This document shows positions 10,847-20,210 of a stretch of DNA of 64,000 nt, one piece after another. Origin of the DNA: Lineus longissimus (taxonomy: Eukaryota > Nemertea > Pilidiophora > Heteronemertea > Lineidae); the NCBI RefSeq assembly GCF_910592395.1, contig NC_088316.1, positions 9,674,001 to 9,738,000 on the forward strand, given 5' to 3'. Both the position numbers and the translations under genes were made by a program. How positions within the stretch are numbered: the first letter of the stretch is position 1; each line of letters opens with the position of its first letter. The notes beneath the pieces are model-generated. The model worked only from the letters and a program-made list of their open reading frames with translations, made no database searches and was not told the DNA's origin.

Positions 10847-12390
10847 AGACAGAAACATCTTAAAGACGACAAAACATCTTTGTTGATGTCAGTGTTTTTG
10901 GGGGCGATGGGAATTCCTCCTTACTGCAAAGGTGTATCTGAAAAGAAACTGTACTGCTTATTAAAAACAGTAGACCAATTAAACCATGCTAGAAATCTAA
11001 ATTACATATCAGGAATGGCATTTGCGGAAAATCTCGTCTCATACACAGTTAGTGGAAGTAGATTAGCAACAACTCTGAATGGTGTATCATCTACATCAGG
11101 CAGTTACACTGTGATGCTTAACTGGTTGAATAACTGTAGTCTGAGGCCAACGTCAGTATTCGATGGGGATATTTGTGTTGCATTCGACAATGAACAGCTC
11201 TTAAAGAAAACATATAGGGTTACCAATGATTCAAAGATGACAGTTAGCATCATAACTACAATTTGTCAAATTCAATCCGCGTCGAAGGCCACCAGTCGTT
11301 TACAATATATGGCAGAGTTGTCGCCCAAACAGTGGAGGAATAGAAGTGGTGCACGTGAACTTCAGGAAAATTTGGATTTGATAGAGAAAACAAGAGAACG
11401 TATGTCTAAGCAGCACTTCGATGCATTCCTTCATAAGAGACTAGATGGCATAATCAAGGAAGAACAGGGTGCGGACAGAGCACCAACTACCGACATCAAT
11501 GACCCTTATAGTGCAGCGCAGTCTCGGCATCAGAAGAAGGATCAAGTATGTGTTTCAGTGTTACCTCCGTGTATGGTCAACCCAACAGTTTCAAAACTCT
11601 GAAAGTAGTTCAGACACACATTGGTAAATTGACTGGTATAGCCAAATATACAAACAACGATGAGGGACGTCAATGGTTGGAGATCGTATGTGATGGACTG
11701 CCATTTACACTACTTTTAAAGATCAATGAAGAAGATAAAGAGTTCGATTGGGTCTTGCTTCGCCCGGGTGGAGGTCACATTGAAATGAACATGACCAAGT
11801 CCATCTTCGAGTTTGCTTGGGAAATCATCATAAGTGAAGTAGCAAAATTGATGGGTTTCAAAACTGCTAATGCTCAGGCCTACTGCAAAAGAGCTAACGA
11901 CCACCATAAATCATGGGACATTTTGATGATAACGCAACTGGCTCTTGCCGATGAAATCCTTGGACCGTACGTCCGCGAAGTGGGGGCTGCTGGTGCTACT
12001 CTAGATGGCTTCTTCAAATGGGCGGATAAACAAGAGGACCCGACTTACCAACTGATGCTGAAGTGTCTACTCCCCCTTATAGACAGCATGTACTTGTTCC
12101 GTGCCGGCATGCGAAAAAATGTTGGCCGGGCGGTGGGCTTTCGCGCCACTGTGGTTCGTAAGGAACCACCCCAAATATAGACAGATTGAGACTAAGGACG
12201 TATTAGATCGCTGCAGATACCCACCTCCTGTGAGCAAGAGTACCTAGGAAACGGAATGTTTCATTGTGTCTGGGGATGAGACCAAGGGAGAGGCGCCTGA
12301 TCTTAGAGAATTTGAATAAAGAAATCAAGAAACTCGTACCATCCAGGGAAACACCAGAGAATTGGATGCGAGAATGCAATAACTACGATA

Positions 12391-12620
12391 AGCTCCATCA
12401 GGTTTTACTTCATTTATTTATAGTTCATTATAATTGGTTCTAGTTCATTTTTTGAATTTCTTAATGTGAGTAGGGCAATAAAATTAAGTTGATTCTGACA
12501 AGTCATCAGCTCCATCAGGTTTTACTTCATTTATTTATAGTTCATTATAATTGGTTCTTGTTCATTTTTTGAATTTCTTAATGTGAGTAGGGCAATAAAA
12601 TTTAGTTGACAAGTCATCAA
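12391..12620. repeat. Two-copy tandem duplication, period 117
   Basis: A unit starting AGCTCCATCAGGTTTTACTT occurs at 12391 and again at about 12508, with only a few differences (the second copy lacks about six nt near its end). It covers the last codons and 3' UTR of the minus-strand MADS/PHD gene and the presumed donor site of the plus-strand gene. Confidence 0.85.
12530..12535 (-). other. Polyadenylation signal AATAAA of the MADS/PHD gene
   Basis: On the minus strand AATAAA lies about 27 nt beyond the stop codon at 12562-12564, within the tandem duplication. The position suits a metazoan poly(A) signal. Confidence 0.5.
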
Positions 12621-14090
12621 CATTGAACACCAATCCAATGCACCGGCCATGTACCCAATACTTGCATGACCTCACATCGCAACCCAACCATGGTCCATTC
12701 GATGCATCACCTCGTTTGCAAATCCTGCAAAGAGTTGCTGTGGCAGGTGCTGGTCCTGGAACAGTCTCCTGGACCTCTGACTGGGTAGACTGATCCGACA
12801 TTGATGGCATCTCCGTTTGAGTACTGCAACATGCCATCTCGCTTGCAGGTTTGGCGGGCATGGTGTCGGCCACAAAAATGTCTTCCCCTTGCTTGAATGA
12901 TTTACCATGCTCATCCCAAATCTCGAGGTGAACCCTTGCATGGGTAGTTGCTCTTAATGATCTAGCCTGAAAAATTATTGTCCAATGAGGATTCTGTCTA
13001 AAGATGCTATAAAATACCGGTAGTAAATAATGTCTCTTTCATTTAATATTTCAGTTACGCACTGTTACCTTCTCAAGAATGGGCATTGCTGACATTTCAA
13101 GTTCATCACAGAGAGCACCCCGCAACTATGATGCAGAAGTGAAAGCAACAAGAACCATGCTGTGCGGGGCAGTATTTGTAACCGACCCAGGTGAAGCAAA
13201 ACCACTTCGCTCCGTCTCTGGGAAAAGGCTGTGTAGTGAACTCAGTTGCTTCATGGAGAAAGGGAGAGAAGTCCATAAAGATTTTCTGGATAGTGTTTTC
13301 CATGATACCACACCACAGACAGTAAGTGTTTCACCCGTCACTAAAGAAGAGGAAGAACATTTCTCAGATGTGAAAAACAAGACAAAAGATGACATTAAGG
13401 AACAGACTTTGGAAACAATCCAGAATATCAATGACAATGACTTGCAGGGGAAACACTTAGGGGCATTTAGGCATGCCAAAACAAATACAAACTTGTAGAA
13501 CTGTACTATAGTTTACTTACAGATATAGCAGAGCAGGAATGTGATGAGGACATTACCGACACCATTGCCCAAGACCCAAATCCTCTTGAAATAAGCATGT
13601 TAGCAACACATTGAAAGTTGCAACTTGTAAGATGTGGTCTGTATGTGATCAAAATCTGAGCTTACCTTATCAACGATAGTGTCCTTCCTGGACTTGAATG
13701 TTTTCATCCTCTGGTGAGGATCGTTGATGTACACCAATGTGTTCATTGGCCCAGTGTGATGCTTATGGCACATCATCGACATCCCTTTGAACTTCTTGCT
13801 TGGGGGTCCATTAACCTGCTAAAGACAGAACAAATGCAGGGAAATACAACATGTACAAAGTTAGTGCTGATTAAAGTGAGAGTGACTGGGGTTCAAAGTG
13901 TCTTTACCTTAGCAGCTGATTCTGTCGGATTTGGGGTGGGCTCGGCTGACGGCGTGACGACCTCAAATTCAGCCACAACTACTCCACCACCACTACCATT
14001 GACCTCGGGGATTAAGATGACCGGTGCCACTGCTACCTCCGAACACAGAAGGGCTTCCACTGCCTTTTCCTCCTCACTTAGGAACGACAT
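12562..14090 (-). CDS. MADS-box-like plus PHD-like finger protein, three exons
   Basis: Exons, all phase 0 with GT-AG borders, are 14090-13908, 13815-13666 and 12966-12562, giving 245 aa with no stop or frameshift. Exon 1 is a low-complexity leader (MSFLSEEEKAVEALLCSEVA). The exon 2-3 junction encodes a segment that aligns without gaps to a MADS/SRF core: NDPHQRMKTFKSRKDTIVDK, then ARSLRATTHARVHLEIWDEH, keeping R..TF..RK..I..KA..L..T..V.L.I..E.G. The C-terminus is a PHD-like zinc finger (CRICKRG, GCDVRSCKYWVHGRC, FYCPTH; the last ligand is His instead of Cys). The prediction is a nuclear DNA/chromatin-binding factor. Exon 3 lies inside the intron of the plus-strand DUF6589-like gene, and that gene's last exon lies inside intron 2 of this one. 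An acceptor-like TTTTTAG just upstream of the ATG hints at a 5' UTR exon. Whether it is a transposon accessory protein or a host gene is open. Confidence 0.68.
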
Positions 14091-14100
14091 GACTCTCCAC

Positions 14101-14937
14101 TAAAAATGTAAATGATTTAAATGATTGTAAAAATGAAACAAATCTCATATAATAATAAAGGCCTAGGATTTGCTCACTCCTTTCACCCACCACATACTTA
14201 AAGTACCAGTACCAGTATTGTATCACGCCCCCGACATAGGGAAGACAAGCTTTCAAACGATGGGCCTATGCACGACAGAACTATCCCCTCCTAGCATGCC
14301 TAGACCTCCTCTGGTGGTCCTAACCCATAGTCGTCAGAGTCCACGGTGGGGAGGGTGGCCCTGGGGCAGTGTACCGCACCTTTAAAGCAGGGCCGTACGT
14401 CCTTAATATAAGATGGGGAGGGGGGGGAGGGAGGCAAAAGACACTACATGTACTAGTACTTTTCCATGTTTTGATGGCCAAAACTTGCATCAAAAACACT
14501 TGTTAAAGTACATGCCTGCAAAGGTCATTGCCTAAACCTGCTTAGGAACAGCCTCCTTACTCGTATTTAAAAGAACTGCAGTCAGATATTAGCTCAATTA
14601 TACATGTTATAAGCTAAGTGGTTCATAACTCGTGTAACTTGATTAAGCACCTACCTTTCCCGCCAAAATTTTAAAAAACCGCCAGGAAAACCACGCGTCA
14701 ATGTCAGGTGAAAATTTTCCGCTAGATGGCGCGAATGCATTGAACGGGGAAACAACCTGCGGAGCATGCGCATATCGTGCGCATTGGTGAAAGAACAGAC
14801 GACAGTCAAGTTTCAAGCTTCGATTACCTCGATTGGAGTAACCATTCTACCTCGATTGGGGTACTTTACCTCGATTGGGGTATCGCGCCGTGACGTCAGA
14901 CCTCGTTCGGAGTAGCTTACTCCGATCGAAGTAACAC
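14101..14937. other. Non-coding stretch with short tandem motifs
   Basis: No coding exon was recognised. At about 14815-14936 the motif ACCTCGATTGGGGTA is repeated with variation and ends in a near-palindrome TTACTCCGATCGAAGTAA, next to the Harbinger insertion site. A G-run of about 18 (with one A) lies near 14412. Confidence 0.5.
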
Positions 14938-15135
14938 CAGGGCCCGGTTGTTAGAAAGCATGTTAGGCCCTAACGGTATGTTGACATGTCGTTAAGTCTA
15001 TGTTACCCTAAACGACTCGTTAAATCTGTTGCTAGAAAGCATTTTGATGCTAACATCATGTTATCTTCATGTTACCATGTCGTTACAAATAACGTTGTCA
15101 AGGGGCTGCGTCAGGTACATGTTACCTGCAAAAAA

Positions 15136-16734
15136 ATGGCCGCCAGGATACTTTTACATGATCAATTACTTCATAATTTTCAACTTCACCTTTAAAAAAA
15201 GGACATTTCGTAGAAAAATTTGCCCACTAACTGATTTCGAAGGAGACGAGGCAATAAGGAACGTTTTCGCTTTGGGAGAGAGGGTATTGAGTTGATCTGT
15301 AACCTCTTGGACAATGAGCTTAGCCGGCCCACAGACAGAACTCAGAGTCTCAGTACAATAACTCAAGTATTGATAGCTCTGAAATTTTATGCCACAGAGG
15401 ATAAACTCATTACCATCGGTGACAACTTTGGAATAAACATTGGTATTACCTCAAGAGTCATTGCAAATGTGTCCCAATCTTTAGCAATCAAGTTAAACGA
15501 GTTTGTTATGTGGCCAAGAAGTCCTACAAGAAGAGAGGAAATCAAGCGTTGGTTCTATGGTATGGGAGGCTTCCCAAACGTTTGTGGCTGTGTTGACTGC
15601 ACACACATTCAGATACAGGCCCCCAGCACACCTGCACACTGGCATGTCCAACTCCAAGAAGTCAATCAGGCTGAGAGGGCTAGCTACGAAGCAGCATTTG
15701 TCAACAGGGCCCACTATCACAGCATAAACGTGCAGGCTACCTGCGATGACACATGTAAGTAAAATAACCTTTACAATGCTTCCACTATGTTCTTCTCAAT
15801 ACCCACAAATTGTGTCCACATCAGAGGTCTGCTATTGTAAAAACAGTCAAAAAGTATACAGAAAAAATCAACTTCCATTTTTGAAACGCCATGATGGCAA
15901 TGGATGGGGTCAGCTGGTGCATGTTTATCTTGGATATGGGGTGCAATTGTTGAATTAATCACGTAATTCTGCTTAAAGTGAGTTCTATCAATCTGACTTT
16001 GTTCTGGGTCAATTTCAGATACTATCTGTGACCTAATAATAATATGATAGTGGAAAATTTGGAATCATCATTATCTTTCAAGAATTATAATACCGATTAT
16101 GATATTGGATAATATACCCACAATATTGCCCATTTCAGGTAGACTTTTGAATGTCGTTGCCAAATGGCTTGGGGCCACCCATGACAGCCACATATTTAAA
16201 GAAAGTTTGATTGGCCAATACCTTTCAGAGGGAAACCATGGCATTGAAGAGGGATATATTCTTGGAGATAGTGGTTATCCATGCAGGTAATATTTTGAAT
16301 AAAAACTAAGACTTCATAATTTGATAAGGGTATAAAAAAGCTTGTTCTTTTTAAAGATGACTCACTCCCCATAAGAAGAGACTGTGCTCTTGTTTTTCAT
16401 GTTTTTATGGTTTTTAATGTATGACATATTCCTATACTTAGTTGTTGTTTTTTCTTACTCCAGGCCATTCCTTCTTACCCCTTACTTGAGGCCGATGACC
16501 AATGCACAATGGCACTACAATCGGGTTCAAAAGAAGACAAGAGCAACCATTGAGAGATGCTTTGGTATTTTGAAGAGAAGATTTGGTGTCCTGCACCAGG
16601 AAATTCGTATGAGTCCAGCCAGAGTGTGTAACATCATTTGTGCATATGCGGTGCTACACAACATTGCACATCTTCTCAAGGAACCTCTTCCAGAAGGACC
16701 AGATGTCCCAGAACCGTTGCTGAGATTTATCTAG
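15136..16734 (+). pseudogene. Harbinger (HARBI1-like) DDE nuclease, three exons
   Basis: The likely start is MAARILLHDQLL at 15136. Frame changes near 15194 (in an A-run) and 15258 precede the conserved RFGREGIELICNLL. Exon 1 runs to 15754, exon 2 is 16139-16286 and exon 3 is 16464-16734; intron phases 1 and 2 agree across GT-AG junctions. The catalytic triad is visible: VCGCVDCTHI (D), ILGDSGYPC (D) and ATIERCFGILKRRF (E). A KWLGATHDSHIF block spans exon 2. The role is cleavage and integration of the element, normally together with the Myb-like partner at 17599-19704. The two N-terminal lesions make this copy probably inactive, although the catalytic core is intact. Confidence 0.87.
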
Positions 16735-17229
16735 AATGGAGAAGAAGATGGTGGCCATGTGAGAGACTATGTTGCTTACACATATTTTGGAGAACTCTTG
16801 TGATAGACTTAGTGATGGCTACCGGTTCCGTGATCACTGTAATGCAAATCAACCTGACTTTATTGTTTGTGATATACATGTATTACTCAGCTCTGTTTTT
16901 GCTGCTCATGTGTAAATATTCTGTAAATAAGTGTACATGTATGTATACTTATATTTTCTAGTCATATTTTCAATGAAGGTCATTCAGCCAGTCTATGTTA
17001 TGTTATAGTTTGAACGTCCTTTTGTTTCAAGTCTGTCTGTCTGTCTGTCTAGACTATTAACTTCATAAACTATAGTAAGTCGAAGTAGCATGCATGTCCA
17101 CCTATCAGCATTGATCAGATTGTTAAGTTGTTATTTGGCATTTGTTAGATATCGGAACCTATATATTGAGTCAGTATTTCAAAATACTTCTTTAAAAAGA
17201 AAATTAAGTACTTAATTTGTTAAAATCAT

Positions 17230-17540
17230 AAACTTCTCTAATTAATAACAACATTTACTACATGATATAACAACAATAACAATATCAAAATAACAATTAC
17301 ATACATTTTCCTTGGATAACAATAATAACAATATGAAAATAAATATTATGTACAGTCTCATGAGATAACAATTTTGAGATAACAGTTCTATACAGTCTCT
17401 ACAGTCCTAAATAATATTACAATAATATTAACAATATGAAAAGAAATATCATAAACAGTCTCATGAGATAACAATTTTAAGATAACAATTCTATAACAAT
17501 AAGATAACAATTCTATACAGTCTCTACAGTCCAAAAAAGC
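17230..17540. repeat. AT-rich direct repeats inside Harbinger
   Basis: Blocks containing ACAGTCTCATGAGATAACAA and TTCTATACAGTCTCTACAGT recur at about 17350-17400 and 17453-17530, separated by AATAACAA-rich sequence. They lie between the two convergent genes, close to the 3' end of the Myb-like gene. Confidence 0.6.
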
Positions 17541-17598
17541 CTTTAGCCTATTTATACTCCTCTCACTTTCTCTGTTCAGTTCAAACTCAACTCTCAAC

Positions 17599-19704
17599 TC
17601 AACTCTCTCTCTTCAACTTCGCAACTTCCAACCTTAACTTTTCTATCTTGAGTTCCAAAACACATCTCCTGAGTTCATTGTTGCGTATTTCTGACTCAAT
17701 CATGTCCGCAAGTTTTCTCCTCTGTGGCCTTCACTGCTGACTTCTCCCTCTTTCTACCCCTCCCCATTCTTTCTATTCGTCTTGCCATCGATCTCAGCGA
17801 TTCAAGTTCTGCACCATCTTCTTCCATGGGCATTTCCTCAAACTTCCCCAGGTCCTCAACATGTCCACTAGAGGCTTCAATGCAGAGGCGTTGGACTTCT
17901 TCTTTTTCCGGTGTTATTTCGACCACAGTCGACAAGGCTTTAAAAGAGAATAAAATAATAGTAAATTCAATTACCAAAATCGAAGGTACCTTTTTAACAT
18001 TGTGTATACTGGTATTGATGTTAAACAAGGATTTATGTTTTATATAATATTTAAAAAATGACTTGGAATATTTTCACAGCAAAAGTAGATTTTAGAAAAT
18101 TTACTTCTTTTTCTCATAAAGATGAAGTTGATTTCATCTTGTCATGAAATATTGCAACTATATCATGAGCTGAAATGATTGTCATATTTGAGCCACTATC
18201 ATGGTATTATTACTGCATCTGCACCCTATACTACTGAGTTGGAGGAGCAATAGCTGGAATCATAGGTATTTGGGCTATACACTACAATGAATATTTTCAG
18301 TCATTTTTAATTTAAAAATTAGCTATCAGAAAAATGAAAATACGAAACAATAAATTGTCTTCTTTCAGATTTAATTTTTTTGGTACTTATTTAATTCTAA
18401 ATCTCAAAAACGTTGACAACAAACTATGTTAATGTAACTAAATCACCTGACACCATTGGCTTTGCAGCTGTGTGCATCATCAGTGTGCATGGCCATACAT
18501 TTCGTAAAACTAGCCGGACATGCATTGAAAGTAATCTCGAGTCATAGCATGTTTTGGAGGTATAATTGGACATGGCATGACTATTAGGTGAACTGTTGTA
18601 AAATATTATATTCTGGTGAACACTTTAGGGTGTATTATATGGCCATACATTTCGTAAAACCAGCCGGACATGCATTGAAAGTAATCTCGAGTCATAGCAT
18701 GTTTTGGAGGCATAATTCGACATGGCATGACTATTAGGTGAACTGTTGTAAAATATTATATTCTGGTGAACACTTTAGGGTGTATTATATGAATAGTCAG
18801 CCTTCCTTTCAATGGAGACGGACACAGAAAACCCATGCACTGTGATCAGATTGTCAGAAGCAGCATGGCCGCCATTATTGATTTTTTTAGGCTTGGTGCT
18901 GGCACAGTGCCAACTCATGAACTGCAAGCACGCGTGTTTTTTTCAAGTTAATGAGTTACTTTTACCCTTAGAATAATAAAGATGTATGCTCAAGAACAAA
19001 CTGTCATGACTTAGGCAATAAAGATCTGACATTTAAAGGCAAATTTAATGAAGGAGTATTTGACATAAAAAAGATATTATAAGTTTTTGATTGGTTGCTC
19101 ATTGGCATTGCTGGCTGTCATTTCACTTTTGCCCTATAATGTGGCAAATTTTGACTTTGAAATATGCACAAAAGGAATGATTCTAACATATATGATTTAC
19201 CTTGGTCAAAAATGCTGGCTCTGGTCCAACTGTCAAAGGAAAAAATGTTTCACTGGCAACATTGGCAATGGCATGATGACTTATGGCAGTAGCAGCAGGG
19301 GGTGGAGTAGTAAACGCACAAGCTGCAGACTCCGAGCCTCCTTTAATTCCTTCCCAGCTTGGGTCAGCCTTGAATATATCAGCTATGGTCTCTGACACCA
19401 TATCCAGTGCGACAGCTGGGCCACCTCCCGTCTTCTTCTCTTCTTTCTTGGCCTTGGCCTGTTGTGATTTGGCCTTGGCCTTCAACTGGCGCCACTTCTC
19501 TTTCACCTCATCCGAGGTTCTCTTGCAAATGCCAACAGCATTGACACTGGTGGCTATCTTTGTCCACAACTCATTTTTCCTATCATTCTCGGTCATGTTA
19601 CGGAACTTGGATGTCATTATCGACGCATTCTGCCTCACCATTTGAGTCAGAATTGCTACTTCCCTGGCTGTAAAATTGGGCTTCTTGGATTTCTTTGTCA
19701 TCAT
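17599..19704 (-). pseudogene. Harbinger Myb/SANT-like protein, two exons
   Basis: Exon 1 (19704-19201) begins MMTKKSKKPNFTAREVAILT and holds a Myb/SANT-like three-helix domain with ELWTKIATSVN and EVKEKWRQLKAKAKSQQAKA, followed by a Ser/Pro-poor acidic linker; it ends ACCAAG|GTAAAT. Exon 2 (17937-17599) carries VVEITPEKEEVQRLC, an acidic stretch, a KRKR-like basic patch, and a C-terminal coiled coil (ELRRCVLELKIEKLRLEVAK). A 1-nt frame change near 17725 is needed to reach the coil, and the exon phases disagree by one, so either a further small exon was missed or there is another indel. In described Harbingers this protein binds the ends and brings the nuclease into the nucleus. Confidence 0.75.
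18491..18790. repeat. Perfectly adjacent 150-bp tandem duplication
   Basis: A 150-nt unit starting GGCCATACATTTCGTAAAAC occurs at 18491-18640 and 18641-18790 with only a few differences. It lies in the intron of the Harbinger Myb-like gene and looks recent. Confidence 0.92.
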
Positions 19705-19903
19705 TTTGATTTTTTTTACAGGAAGTAGATCAATTCCAAAAAATTTGCAATGAATTATGGGAATTTTTTTTCTGAACAGAAGATAACATGTTGTTAACTA
19801 GCTGTTACCAAAAATGCTTAAAATGTTGCTTCTAACAACAACATATTTACGGTTTGTTTGGTAACGGCATGTTAAAATAAACTTTTTTTCTAACAAACGG
19901 GCC

Positions 19904-20210
19904 CAGTTAATTTGCTGTATCTCTGGACTGAGTGCTTTAATTTTGATCAAACTTGATTTGATGCGGAGCTTTAAATCCAGTCACTGAGGTTTTGTAAATG
20001 TCATGCAATCAATAAAGCAGGAATATTGGCGCTCCATCATCAGCTTGCTCTAAATGTGCTTTTGAAGATGGCTGCTAACAGATTTGAGCTGTGAACTCAT
20101 GACGATGTTACACCAGCTAAACCTCTAGTGGTTAGTGTTAGTGAAGTTTTCTAAAATCAATGATATTGATGAAATGATCGTAGAGAGGCAACTATTCCCC
20201 TACGTATTGA
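19904..20210 (+). repeat. Dispersed repeat copy A (inverse copy at 48835-49035)
   Basis: Starting at CAGTTAATTTGCTGTATCTC, this stretch matches the reverse complement of 48835-49035 over most of its length, including CATGCAATCAATAAA and ATGATCGTAGAGAGGCAACT. Copy A carries about 90 nt of extra sequence near 20050-20140. The Harbinger element sits precisely at its left edge. Confidence 0.75.

Larger units (their letters stand above)
10841..13615 (+). pseudogene. DUF6589-like transposase-type protein, decayed
   Basis: Three blocks read through several frames: 10841-11548 (VAFDNEQLLKKTYRV), then 11548-12150 (RPGGGHIEMNMTKSIFEFAW, NDHHKSWDILMITQLALADE, PYVRE), then short pieces to CATCAG at about 12405. 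After a probable intron (12406-13054, acceptor TTTCAG) a second exon runs from 13055, starting LRTVTFSRMGIADISSSSQR, to a stop at 13613-13615 after one more frame change near 13480. The GHxEMN and DHHKSW motifs recall the large DUF6589 family of animal and fungal transposon-like proteins; I assign this from memory at moderate confidence. At least four lesions inactivate it: frameshifts near 11548, 12150 and 13480, and a stop near 12244. The intron donor CAG|GTTTTA is weak. Its exons interleave with an intact minus-strand gene. Confidence 0.6.
14941..19903. mobile_element. Complete PIF/Harbinger element
   Basis: The left end GGCCCGGTTGTTAGAAAG (14941) is inverse to the right end CTAACAAACGGGCC (to 19903). 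A 3-bp duplication, CAG, flanks it at 14938-14940 and 19904-19906. The rebuilt empty site reads AACACCAGTTAATTT, close to the ACACCWGGT-type target known for the zebrafish Harbinger3 family. Inside are the two expected genes in tail-to-tail orientation: a three-exon DDE nuclease on plus and a Myb-like gene on minus. Length is 4963 bp. Confidence 0.9.
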
